This document shows positions 16,581-24,277 of a DNA stretch of 24,388 bases, in pieces. The notes beneath the pieces were generated by a model. It had not been told where the DNA came from. It did not search any database and saw only the letters and a list, made by a program, of their open reading frames with translations. Both the position numbers and the translations under genes were made by a program. The stretch covers positions 1 to 24,388 of the forward strand of contig CAZXLD010000061.1 of assembly GCA_964641965.1 (NCBI GenBank). The letters are read 5' to 3'. This stretch comes from JAJDFU01 sp964641965. GTDB taxonomy: Bacteria > Bacteroidota > Bacteroidia > Chitinophagales > Saprospiraceae. Each line of letters opens with the position of its first letter. The first letter of the stretch is position 1.

Positions 16581-17029
16581 ACCCGGAACAATACATGGAA
16601 GAACGCGTCGACGATCAATTCAATTGGTTTGAACGCAAAAGCAGCTTCAATCAAAAACGCTACAAACGGATCAAGATGCTCATTCTCATTGCAGCAGGCC
16701 TGATTCCTTTTCTATCGGGTTGTAAATTCCTGGGGTTGATCGGAGATATTGGATCTATGGTTGCTGGTCTGTTGGGGGTCTTCATTGCCGTATCCGAAGG
16801 GCTGCTCTCCATTCACAAGTACCAGGAAAATTGGCTACAATATCGTTCTTCAGCGGAGGCTTTAAAACGTGAAAAATTATTATACCTAACTCAGGTAGGA
16901 CCTTATGCCGACAACCAGCAAGCTTTTCCCCGCTTTGTCCAGAATGTAGAAGATATCCTGCAAGAAGATAATTCCGCCTGGAAAAGCTATATTATAGAAG
17001 AAAAGAAGGATCCGGATAAGGAAAAATAA
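16577..17029 (+). CDS. DUF4231 (SLATT-like) two-helix membrane protein
   Basis: A 150-residue protein with an N-terminal charged helix (MEERVDDQFNWFERKSSFNQ), two membrane helices (about 33-50 and 56-79) and a conserved cytoplasmic segment (SIHKYQENWLQYRSSAEALKREKLLYL, about 78-105) with a C-terminal helix. This matches DUF4231, which I recall as grouped with the SLATT proteins, predicted membrane effectors in nucleotide-signalled conflict systems. No nucleotide cyclase, NUDIX or TIR partner is visible here, so such a role is not supported. The two neighbours downstream on the same strand are small cytoplasmic DUF1801 and YdeI-family genes. Confidence 0.75.
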   Translation: MNPEQYMEERVDDQFNWFERKSSFNQKRYKRIKMLILIAAGLIPFLSGCKFLGLIGDIGSMVAGLLGVFIAVSEGLLSIHKYQENWLQYRSSAEALKREKLLYLTQVGPYADNQQAFPRFVQNVEDILQEDNSAWKSYIIEEKKDPDKEK

Positions 17030-17098
17030 CAGGTAAAAAATAACTATCCGCTCAGATTATCTGGCCACCTATATCGCCTACCAATAAAAAAAATCAGC

Positions 17099-17524
17099 AT
17101 GTCAAAATTAAAAACCCAACCCAATGAAGGAAGCGTGGAGGCGCTTATACAAGAGATAGAAGATACTTCCAAACGCAACGATAGTCAAGCAATTTTGGAC
17201 TTGATGCAGGAAATTACAGGTGAGGTACCTGTGCTGTGGGGGACCAACATGGTTGGGTTTGGAAGGTATCACTACAAATATGCATCCGGAAGAGAAGGAG
17301 ATTGGTTTAAGGTGGGTTTTGCGCCCCGAAAACAATACATGTCCGTTTATTTGACCTACCCTACCGACCGTATGGATGAATTGCGAGCAAAGCTCGGCAA
17401 ACACAAATCCGGCAAGGCCTGCCTCAACATAAAAAAGCTGGAGGATATTGATCAGGAAGTGCTCGGCAATTTGATCCGGGAATCCATTCAATACATCGAT
17501 AAACAATATCCTCCAACGGAATAG
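17099..17524 (+). CDS. DUF1801 domain-containing protein
   Basis: A 141-residue cytoplasmic protein with the DUF1801 pattern: an N-terminal helix (SVEALIQEIEDTSKRNDSQAILDLM), then EITGEVPVLWGTNMVGFG, YASGREGDWFKVGFAPRK, YMSVYL, and the closing CLNIKKLEDIDQEVLGNLIRES. This is an alpha-beta fold related to the frataxin-like YdhG group. Its biochemical function is unknown. The start ATG follows an A-rich stretch. The next gene begins 21 bp after the stop, so the two are probably cotranscribed; DUF1801 and YdeI/OmdA genes often sit close together in Bacteroidota. Confidence 0.85.
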   Translation: MSKLKTQPNEGSVEALIQEIEDTSKRNDSQAILDLMQEITGEVPVLWGTNMVGFGRYHYKYASGREGDWFKVGFAPRKQYMSVYLTYPTDRMDELRAKLGKHKSGKACLNIKKLEDIDQEVLGNLIRESIQYIDKQYPPTE

Positions 17525-17545
17525 GCCAGCATTCAATTCCGACCT

Positions 17546-18058
17546 ATGGTCTCTTTTACCACCAGCTTACAGCAAATGGATTCAGACGTATGGGGCTACC
17601 ATATCCCCGTCCCAGAAGCTATCGCTCATTCCTTTGTGCAGGAAAAAGACAGGCGTGTGATTTGTACGTTGAATGACGTACATTCCTTCCATTGCGCTAT
17701 CATGCCCGGCGGAAATGGCACCTGGTTTATAATGATTAATAAAGACATTCGAAAAAAGCTCTAACTTTCGCTCGGAACGGAAGTGCACGCCCGGCTTCAG
17801 CAGGACGATAGCAAGTATGGGATGGAAATGCCCGAAGAATTGGGAACCTTGCTTGAAATGGATGACGAAGGCTCCCAATACTTTCATGCACTCACTCCTG
17901 GAAAACAGCGAAGCCTGATCCACGTAGTAAGTAAACCTAAGCATTCGGATACCCGATTGCGAAAAGCCTTGGTTATTGTGGATTACCTGAAGTGGACAAA
18001 AGGCAAGCTGGATTATAAAGAACTGAACCAGGCATTTAAAGACGATGCTGGCCGGTAA
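17546..18058 (+). pseudogene. DUF1905/YdeI (OmdA) gene interrupted by one in-frame TAA
   Basis: The frame 17546-18058 holds 171 codons and reads as one YdeI-family protein of normal length, except for TAA at 17762-17764 (codon 73). Upstream lies the first part of the DUF1905 domain (HIPVPEAIAHSFVQEKDRRV, MINKDIRKKL). Immediately downstream in the same frame the family pattern resumes (LSLGTEVHARLQQDDSKYGMEMPEEL), followed by the OmdA C-terminal domain (TPGKQRSLIHVVSKPKHSDTRLRKA). No frameshift or second stop is seen. The 3' part could be made by reinitiation at GTG 17783, 18 nt after the stop. Alternatives are a recent nonsense mutation, a sequencing error, or readthrough. The function of the intact family is unknown. 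Confidence 0.8.
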
Positions 18059-18363
18059 TGGTGCTACCCCTTTATGAACTGGACCCAGTGCTGACCTCTT
18101 AAGATGGCTAGTCATAATCTTTGCAAGAGGGTGATTTCCTTTTTACAACCGTATTTTAGAATTCGCTGTCCGCTCCACTAGAAATTTGGTAGTTGAACCT
18201 TTACCTGTACAAAAAATCAGGTTTTTCTGGTACTGGAACGTATGCCAATACCCTGGCACCCTGTCAAACGTGCCGGGGTAATCATTAGAACAGCAATGGC
18301 AACATATCGGCTGCTATTGCATTATTTATGCTTAAGCACTGATCAATCAGCAAATCGATCAAC
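18059..18363. other. 305-bp intergenic region ahead of the SDR gene
   Basis: No ORF is supported. It contains a weak terminator-like 5-bp stem, ACCTG (18203-18207) and CAGGT (18218-18222) followed by TTTT. Two stronger hairpins follow at 18249-18280 and 18293-18320 (separate entry), and the dyad CTGAT-ca-ATCAG (18339-18350) lies 14 bp before the SDR ATG and may be an operator. Confidence 0.45.
18249..18320 (+). promoter_or_regulatory. Two consecutive hairpins in the leader of the SDR gene
   Basis: Hairpin 1: TACCCTGGCAC (18249-18259) pairs with GTGCCGGGGTA (18270-18280), 11 bp with one G-U wobble and a 10-nt loop. Hairpin 2: GCAATGGC (18293-18300) pairs with GCTATTGC (18313-18320), 8 bp with one G-U wobble and a 12-nt loop. 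Neither is followed by a T-run, so they are not simple terminators. They end 43 bp before the SDR start. Confidence 0.4.
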
Positions 18364-19167
18364 ATGAAAGACCTGAAGGGAAAAGTAGCCGTGATAACAG
18401 GGGCTGGATCGGGTATCGGACGGGCATTAGCCCTTCAACTGGACAAGCAAGGAGCCTTGTTGGCGCTTAATGACAAGGACAAAGATGGGGTTACCCAAAC
18501 TGCCGAGGGGCTGCACGGCCAATCTTTGGTTGATGTTTTTGATGTCAGCAACCGAGAAGCGATGGATGCTTTTGCCGGAAAAGTACAAAACCAATTCGGG
18601 CAAGTGGATTTGCTCTTCAATAATGCCGGTATGACGCTTCCTGTACTCGCTTTGGAGTACATCCAGGAACCCGATTTCAGACATATTCTGGAAGTAAATC
18701 TCTGGGGTTCCATCTACGGCACTTTGGCCTTTTTACCCTTTATAAAAACCCGGCCAGAAGCTGCCATTGTTAATATTTCCAGTGTCTTGGGATTGATTGC
18801 CTACCCGTTGCAAGGCCCCTACACGGTTTCCAAGTTTGCACTCCGGGGATTTACAGAAGCCCTCCGCTTGGAGTTACGAGAAAGCTCGATCCTGGTCTGC
18901 GCGGTATATCCCGGAGGAATTAAAACAGATATTGTCCGTCATGTAGAAGGCATGGAGGCCAATGCCCACCAGGAATTGATCAAACAATTCGATGAAATGG
19001 CCAAAACTACCCCCGAAGAAGCTGCCTTGACTATTATCAATGGGATTAAAAAGGAAAAAACCCGGATCCTTATCGGTGGTGATGCCCGAAATATTGATCG
19101 CGTTGCCCGCCTCATGCCCAGCAGCTATGAACAATTGATTCTAAGAAAGGGACCGAATAATCAGTAG
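18364..19167 (+). CDS. SDR family NAD(P)-dependent oxidoreductase
   Basis: A 267-residue classical short-chain dehydrogenase/reductase. The cofactor loop is TGAGSGIG (12-19), followed by NNAG (86-89) and Asn112. The catalytic set is Ser140 region (NISSVLG), Tyr153 and Lys157 (YTVSK), with YPGGIKTDI after it. The acidic residue pair at the end of the second strand (LNDKDKDG, about 36-42) suggests NAD rather than NADP, but this is uncertain. The substrate is unknown. The closely following SCP2-like gene and the lipase-like lipoprotein point to a fatty or steroid-like substrate (inference). Two hairpins and an operator-like dyad precede the gene. Confidence 0.92.
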   Translation: MKDLKGKVAVITGAGSGIGRALALQLDKQGALLALNDKDKDGVTQTAEGLHGQSLVDVFDVSNREAMDAFAGKVQNQFGQVDLLFNNAGMTLPVLALEYIQEPDFRHILEVNLWGSIYGTLAFLPFIKTRPEAAIVNISSVLGLIAYPLQGPYTVSKFALRGFTEALRLELRESSILVCAVYPGGIKTDIVRHVEGMEANAHQELIKQFDEMAKTTPEEAALTIINGIKKEKTRILIGGDARNIDRVARLMPSSYEQLILRKGPNNQ

Positions 19168-19362
19168 CCCCTTTATCCCTCCTTCTGTCCACCCTGCCTT
19201 TTGGCACCCATCGCGATTTGCCGTTTTCCGACATACCGGGAAATAAAAAAGGATTCCTTACAGAATCTTATCAGAATTACAGAAATACGATATATACTTG
19301 AAAGGTTTGATGCATTTTTGAAGCATAAGCCCCGTTATCCCTACTTGAAATGCAGGTTAAAT

Positions 19363-19370
19363 TAACTTTG
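19363..19370 (+). promoter_or_regulatory. Candidate -7 promoter box for the SCP2-like gene
   Basis: TAACTTTG matches TAnnTTTG exactly and lies 71 bp before the ATG. A TTG at 19345-19347 is present but only 15 bp upstream, closer than the usual 19-21 bp. If real, the SCP2-like gene has its own transcript in addition to any from the SDR gene. Confidence 0.45.
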
Positions 19371-19441
19371 TGGACAGGTTTGTCCGCACTGGAAAAAGAA
19401 CCTACTTTCAAGAATAAATCACATAACGAAAAAAAACTTCG

Positions 19442-19738
19442 ATGAGCGAAGCATCTATCTATGACCTGATCCAAGAGCGTGCATCCAAGTCAAACGCCCT
19501 TGGGAATACCTTAAAGTTTGATTTAGGCGGTAGTCAAGTGTTTATAGACGGTACCGGAGCATCCAATATCGTTTCTACAGAAGACAAAGAGGCGGATTGT
19601 GTTATCAGCGTTAGCCAGGAGGATTTTCAATCGATACTGAGCGGGGAACTCAATCCCATGAATGCGTTCATGGGGGGCAAGATAAAAGTAAAAGGAGATA
19701 TGGGTGTTGCCATGAAATTGCAAAGCTTGCTGGGCTGA
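19442..19738 (+). CDS. SCP2 sterol-binding domain protein
   Basis: A 98-residue protein made of a single SCP2-like lipid-binding fold. It shows the family order: a helix at the N-terminus, LKFDLGGSQVFIDG (about 23-36), DCVISVSQEDFQSILSGELNPMNAFMGGKIKVKGD (about 52-86), and the short final helix MGVAMKLQSLLG. The NPMNAFMGGKIKVKGD segment is the most diagnostic part. Such proteins bind acyl or sterol-like lipids in a hydrophobic cavity; bacterial substrates are mostly unknown. It sits 274 bp after the SDR gene, the same two domains that are fused in eukaryotic HSD17B4 and HSDL2. Confidence 0.9.
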   Translation: MSEASIYDLIQERASKSNALGNTLKFDLGGSQVFIDGTGASNIVSTEDKEADCVISVSQEDFQSILSGELNPMNAFMGGKIKVKGDMGVAMKLQSLLG

Positions 19739-19803
19739 CACCAACTATTTGGAATTCACAGAACCAGAAAACCACAAGCCGTCATTCGTCAATCTAATTT
19801 TCC

Positions 19804-21135
19804 ATGAGAGTACTTTTTCTGTACAGTCTTTGCGCTTTGCTCTTGATGGCTGGCTCCTGTAGCCTGGAACCAGAGGACGAATTAATCGTAGAGTTCGCTC
19901 CGGAAATGCCCAGGTTAGGCTGTGCTGAAATTGCTCCCATCATTTTTATCCATGGGGCGCTTTCTGCCAGTGATATCTGGGCTAAACAGCTTCAGCGGTT
20001 TTACAACAATGACATTTGCGAGCCAAATTTGTATGTGTTCGATTGGAATTCCGTGGTTCAGCAAAATAGCCTGGAGCAACGTATGCTGGATCGGTTTATT
20101 GATCAGGTCTTGAACGAAACCGGAGCAGAACAGGTCAACCTGGTCGGGCATTCCAGCGGCGGATGGCTGGCTTACCAATACTTGCGTTTTCCGGAACGGG
20201 CGGCCAAGGTAAAGGCCTATGCCCATATCGCCAGTATTCAATTCGATACACTTCCCGGCCCGCCAGGCAATCGGATCCCAACGGTCAACGTCTGGAGTCC
20301 TGACAATCTGTACTTTAGCCGGATTGGCGATATTCCAGATGCCAAGAATGCCTTCTTCTTAAACATGGACCATCATCAGTTGGCTACCTCCAGGGAAACT
20401 TTTCGGGTCCTGTATCATCATTTTTCAGAAGGACAGCAACCGCAAGCCGACGAACCCTGGCCGGATGCAGCCCCCTACATCAGTGGAAAAGCCCTCCGAA
20501 TTGGAGGCAATACTCCGGAATGGGGGGCCACCATTGAACTGTACGAACTGGATCGGAAGACCGGCAGACGCTTGGGCAAGGCTTTGGCTACGCTAGAGGT
20601 AGATTCCCTTGGCCAATGGGGGCCAGTACAAGTCCAGGGAGATACTTACTATGAGTTTTTTCTGAAGCCAGCAGATCCCAATGCCAGGCCGGTCCACTTT
20701 TACCGAGAGCCTTTCAATCACAATAATACACTGGTCTATCTGCGAACACCTCCTGGTAGGGACCACCCGACCCAGTTGTTCTTTTCCATCCTGCCCAAGG
20801 ATGACAACCAGTCCGTCATAGGGGTCTTTTCGGCCTCCCAAATTGTTATCAACAACCGGGACTTTGTGCGAGCCGACTGGTTTGATTTGTCCAATGAGGA
20901 GATGACAACGATCGAGAATACCACAAATGCCTTCTTCCTGTTTGATGATGGCGACTACGAAAGCAGCGAAAATGTGTACGATCTGTACAAGCGCACTCCC
21001 TTTTTTGAGGGTGTCGACCTGTTTTTCCCTGCCAGGCAAGGTGGATACGCCAAACTTCGGTTCAATGGTCGAGAACTAGTCATTCCCACTCTCCGATCAG
21101 AGACAGATGGGTTAGTCTTCGGTATTTTCGACTAA
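19804..21135 (+). CDS. Lipase-like alpha/beta hydrolase lipoprotein
   Basis: A 443-residue exported lipoprotein. The signal (MRVLFLYSLCALLLMAGSC) ends in lipobox Cys19. The catalytic domain covers about 40-215. It has an oxyanion-hole loop FIHGALS (about 48-54) and nucleophile elbow GHSSGG with Ser117 as the probable nucleophile. Candidate acid and base are Asp167 (SPDN) and His190/191 (MDHHQLATS). Residues of about 225-330 (YISGKALRIGGNTPEWGATI, ATLEVDSLGQWGPVQVQGD, YYEFFLKP, HFYREPFNHNN) resemble the beta-barrel C-terminal domain of Archaeoglobus-type lipases. A further beta-rich repeat of similar style runs to the end. Likely a surface or periplasmic esterase or lipase. It starts 65 bp after the SCP2-like gene. 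Confidence 0.85.
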   Translation: MRVLFLYSLCALLLMAGSCSLEPEDELIVEFAPEMPRLGCAEIAPIIFIHGALSASDIWAKQLQRFYNNDICEPNLYVFDWNSVVQQNSLEQRMLDRFIDQVLNETGAEQVNLVGHSSGGWLAYQYLRFPERAAKVKAYAHIASIQFDTLPGPPGNRIPTVNVWSPDNLYFSRIGDIPDAKNAFFLNMDHHQLATSRETFRVLYHHFSEGQQPQADEPWPDAAPYISGKALRIGGNTPEWGATIELYELDRKTGRRLGKALATLEVDSLGQWGPVQVQGDTYYEFFLKPADPNARPVHFYREPFNHNNTLVYLRTPPGRDHPTQLFFSILPKDDNQSVIGVFSASQIVINNRDFVRADWFDLSNEEMTTIENTTNAFFLFDDGDYESSENVYDLYKRTPFFEGVDLFFPARQGGYAKLRFNGRELVIPTLRSETDGLVFGIFD

Positions 21136-21254
21136 CCCTACTTCAGCTAGTTCGTAACAGTTTTCTTTTTGGAATGTGTCTTTCTGCCTCTTCCAGGTAA
21201 TCCGGTCTCTCTAATCGGTCATTATGCCTATTTTTACCTGTCAAATGAATTGTG

Positions 21255-21554
21255 ATGCAGCTCTTTCTGATGCTTATCGTTATCGGCCTGTTTTTAGCCA
21301 TGCTATTTCTGAATATTTATTTCAGGGCTAAAGTGCTGAGATCCTATAAGGTGTTAGTGCAGCAGAAGGTGGAATTCGATGCCCGCCACGTATTCAGCGC
21401 CGGAAAAATGGAGGACGAGATCATCCCTAAGTATCCGCAGGCGGCAAATGAGATCCGGGACTTCTCTCGATTCTTAAGAGCCTCCATTCGAATGGCTTCC
21501 GTTCTTGTTGCTTTGATTACCCTGTTTGGGGCTATATTGATGTATTATCGTTGA
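21255..21554 (+). CDS. Small hypothetical two-helix membrane protein
   Basis: About 99 residues with a membrane helix at each end (about 3-23, LFLMLIVIGLFLAMLFLNIYF, and about 78-97, ASVLVALITLFGAILMYY). A charged middle segment lies between them (FDARHVFSAGKMEDEIIPKYPQ). A GTG just upstream (21252) is in frame, but the ATG at 21255 is the simpler start. No family was recognised. It stands between the lipase-like gene and the Gfo/Idh/MocA gene on the same strand, and its function cannot be inferred from context. Confidence 0.6.
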   Translation: MQLFLMLIVIGLFLAMLFLNIYFRAKVLRSYKVLVQQKVEFDARHVFSAGKMEDEIIPKYPQAANEIRDFSRFLRASIRMASVLVALITLFGAILMYYR

Positions 21555-21630
21555 AAGAGTGACCCGAATCTCCTACCCGATATTCAAATTCTCTTAGTTT
21601 TACAGCCATCTTCATTCAAATCGGATAGGA

Positions 21631-22647
21631 ATGCTCAAGATAGGAGTGTTAGGGGTCGGCCATTTGGGTAAAATTCATCTCAAATGCATCCAATTGGCTG
21701 AAACCCATTTCCAACTGGCCGGCTTTTACGACTCTGACCCTCAGGTTGCTGAAAAAGTAGCTCAGGAATTCAATATCCCGGCTTTTTCCAGTGCGGCAGC
21801 CTTGATGGACGCCGTTGATGTAGTGGATATCGTTACCCCAACCGTCACCCACTTTGAGTTGGCCCGTATGGCGCTCTCAAAAAAGAAACACCTGTTCATT
21901 GAAAAACCATTAACGACTACGGTGGCTGAGGGAGAAGAACTCGTTAAACTTGCCCGGGCTCAAGGAGTCAAAGTGCAAGTCGGACATGTGGAGCGATTTA
22001 ACCCCGCTCTTCTGGCGTTGGACAATATGCCCTTACGCCCCATGTTTGTAGAAGCACATCGACTGGCCCAGTTTAATCCCCGGGGAACTGACGTGTCTGT
22101 AGTGCTCGACCTCATGATCCATGATATTGATATCGTCCTTAGCCTGGTAAACGCACCGGTTAAGCTGATTTCCGCCAGTGGCGTATCTGTAGTGAGCGAG
22201 ACCCCGGACATTGCCAATGCCCGCTTGGAGTTTGAAAATGGTTGTGTAGCAAACCTCACCGCCAGCCGAATTTCATTAAAGCAAATGCGAAAAGTGCGAC
22301 TATTCCAACCGGAGGCATATATCAGTCTCGATTTTCTGACGAAGGAAGCACAAGTGATTCGCCTCCTGTCCGCTGAGGATGGTCAACAACCTCCTACGGA
22401 TGGGAATACCCTGGAGTTGGATACCCCTAAAGGGAAGCGATTCATTCACATGAATATGCCGGCCATTGAACCCATTAACGCGATTCGAATGGAGTTGGAA
22501 AGTTTGGCCAAAAGCATTCAATCCGACTCCAGGCCCATTGTGGATGTGCAGGACGGGTATGAGGCTCTGGAAGTAGCGCACCGGATCGCAAACGACATAG
22601 ATAGCCGGATCAAGTCCCTGGCAACATCAAATGCTACCAATCCCTAA
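21631..22647 (+). CDS. Gfo/Idh/MocA family sugar oxidoreductase
   Basis: A 338-residue NAD(P)-dependent dehydrogenase. The Rossmann loop is GVLGVGHLGKIH (5-16), with the conserved EKPLT at 91-95 and QVGHVERFNPA at about 116-126. The C-terminal domain has MIHDIDIVLSLV (about 162-173) carrying the usual histidine. Family members oxidise or epimerise sugars or nucleotide sugars. The GHVERFNPA form is common in enzymes linked to UDP-N-acetylhexosamine dehydrogenation and surface-glycan loci. The next gene on the same strand is an initiating sugar transferase, which makes a role in glycan precursor synthesis plausible but unproven. Confidence 0.9.
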   Translation: MLKIGVLGVGHLGKIHLKCIQLAETHFQLAGFYDSDPQVAEKVAQEFNIPAFSSAAALMDAVDVVDIVTPTVTHFELARMALSKKKHLFIEKPLTTTVAEGEELVKLARAQGVKVQVGHVERFNPALLALDNMPLRPMFVEAHRLAQFNPRGTDVSVVLDLMIHDIDIVLSLVNAPVKLISASGVSVVSETPDIANARLEFENGCVANLTASRISLKQMRKVRLFQPEAYISLDFLTKEAQVIRLLSAEDGQQPPTDGNTLELDTPKGKRFIHMNMPAIEPINAIRMELESLAKSIQSDSRPIVDVQDGYEALEVAHRIANDIDSRIKSLATSNATNP

Positions 22648-22816
22648 GGGGAGGATACACCCTGCTATCCTGTTCATTAATTTATCCCAATGAATAAAAA
22701 ATCATGAAAAACACATTCAATCCCGAACGCGTACCTCCCAATCAATTTTTTCCGGTCCAGATCTGACGAATCCAATTCTGCTAGTCTCAAATAGAAAAAG
22801 ATTTAGCCTGCTCTGA

Positions 22817-24277
22817 ATGACCGAATTGCCCAATCTGCCGATTTCTCAGATGCCATTAACCACCACCAGGCGCAAATGGCATACGCTGCAATATAAAATT
22901 GCTGATTTCTTGGCGGCTGCCCTGGCCTGGGCCTGCTTCTTTTTTTACCGTAAACGGCTTGAGCACGTAACCAATAGCCAGGAGATTTTCGAGGATCCCA
23001 ACTTCTGGTATGGAATTATTATTATTCCGGTTGGTTGGATTCTCTTCTATTCGATCTTTGATCGCTACCGGGATATCTATCGGCTATCGAGGGTGGCTAC
23101 CCTGGCGCGCACCCTCCTTCTCAGTTTATTTGGCGTTTTGTTCTTGTTTTTCACCCTGCTGCTGGATGATCAGATTACCAATTACACAACGTATTATCAG
23201 TCTTTTTTCACCTTATTTTTCCTGCATTTCAGCCTGACCAGTGCCAGTAGGATGATCCTGCTCACCCGCGCTTCCCATAGGCTAAAATCAGGGGAGATTC
23301 ACTTTAATACTCTTCTAATTGGAGGCAACCAAAATGCGCTGGATCTGTACAAGGAAATACACGGCCAGGCCAAAGGCTTGGGTTATCGTTTTGTAGGCTA
23401 CATTGATACGAACGGGAATCATCATCAGGAACTGAAACAATACCTGCCCGTGCTGGGCAAAATTCCGGATATCCCGCCCATCATCGAAGAGCTCAGGATC
23501 GAAGATGTGATTATTGCCATTGAGACTTCGGAGCACAACCGCTTGAGTGAAATCCTGAATATCCTGTTTGATTTTGACGATCGACTGCTGGTCCGGATCA
23601 TACCGGACATGTACGATATCTTGCTGGGCACGGTAAAAATGAACCACATTTACGGGGCCGTCTTGATCGAAATCCAGCGGGATCTCATGCCCAAATGGCA
23701 ACGGTTACTGAAACGGCTAATCGATATCGTTGTGGCACTGGGCTGCTTGCTCCTTTTATCGCCTTTATATGCCTATATCGCCCTACGGGTACGGCTATCC
23801 TCCAAAGGGCCGATCTTCTTCGCCCAAGAGCGGATCGGGCTGCATGGAAAGCCCTTCTTGATCTACAAGTTCAGGTCCATGTACGTAGATGCTGAACATA
23901 ACGGCCCCCAACTTTCACACGACGGCGACAAGCGATGTACGCCTTATGGAGCTATCTTGCGCAAATGGCGGCTGGATGAACTGCCCCAATTCTGGAATGT
24001 ATTGAAAGGAGATATGAGCTTGGTTGGTCCCCGCCCGGAACGAAAATACTACATCGACCTAATTACCAAACAAGCTCCGCACTACAAGCACTTATTGAAA
24101 GTCCGGCCTGGGATCACTTCCTGGGGCCAGGTCAAGTACGGCTATGCTTCCAATGTAGAGCAGATGATCCAGCGGCTCAAATTTGACATCCTGTACATTG
24201 AGAATATGAGTCTGGCACTGGATTTCAAGATCTTGTTTTACACGGTGCTGGTCCTGATTCAGGGAAAGGGGAAGTGA
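22817..24277 (+). CDS. Exopolysaccharide polyprenyl glycosylphosphotransferase (WcaJ/WbaP type)
   Basis: A 486-residue membrane sugar-phosphate transferase of the bacterial sugar transferase family, which moves a hexose-1-phosphate from UDP-sugar to undecaprenyl phosphate to start a repeat unit. Four N-terminal membrane helices (about 30-150), a central CoA-binding-like domain (about 160-280, LLIGGNQNALDLYKEIH) and one re-entrant or membrane helix (about 294-318) precede the catalytic domain. That domain shows IYKFRSM, RKWRLDELPQFWNVLKGDMS, LVGPRPERK and VRPGITSWGQ. The common LRKTSLDELPQ form is LRKWRLDELPQ here. The stop codon falls inside the first heptamer of the right terminal repeat. 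It is probably the first gene of a polysaccharide cluster beyond the window. Confidence 0.93.
   Translation: MTELPNLPISQMPLTTTRRKWHTLQYKIADFLAAALAWACFFFYRKRLEHVTNSQEIFEDPNFWYGIIIIPVGWILFYSIFDRYRDIYRLSRVATLARTLLLSLFGVLFLFFTLLLDDQITNYTTYYQSFFTLFFLHFSLTSASRMILLTRASHRLKSGEIHFNTLLIGGNQNALDLYKEIHGQAKGLGYRFVGYIDTNGNHHQELKQYLPVLGKIPDIPPIIEELRIEDVIIAIETSEHNRLSEILNILFDFDDRLLVRIIPDMYDILLGTVKMNHIYGAVLIEIQRDLMPKWQRLLKRLIDIVVALGCLLLLSPLYAYIALRVRLSSKGPIFFAQERIGLHGKPFLIYKFRSMYVDAEHNGPQLSHDGDKRCTPYGAILRKWRLDELPQFWNVLKGDMSLVGPRPERKYYIDLITKQAPHYKHLLKVRPGITSWGQVKYGYASNVEQMIQRLKFDILYIENMSLALDFKILFYTVLVLIQGKGK

Noticed and set aside
16439..16654. Minus-strand 71-codon frame at the start of the DUF4231 gene
   Set aside because: Hydrophobic look is a reflection of the opposite strand; it overlaps a supported gene and has no promoter or family match.
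17108..17536. 142-codon minus-strand open frame opposite the DUF1801 gene
   Set aside because: It mirrors a clear DUF1801 coding sequence and shows no domain of its own.
17582..18115. Long minus-strand open frame (177 codons) across the broken YdeI-family gene
   Set aside because: The plus strand shows conserved family sequence on both sides of the stop; the minus frame has no recognisable domain and is an antisense shadow.
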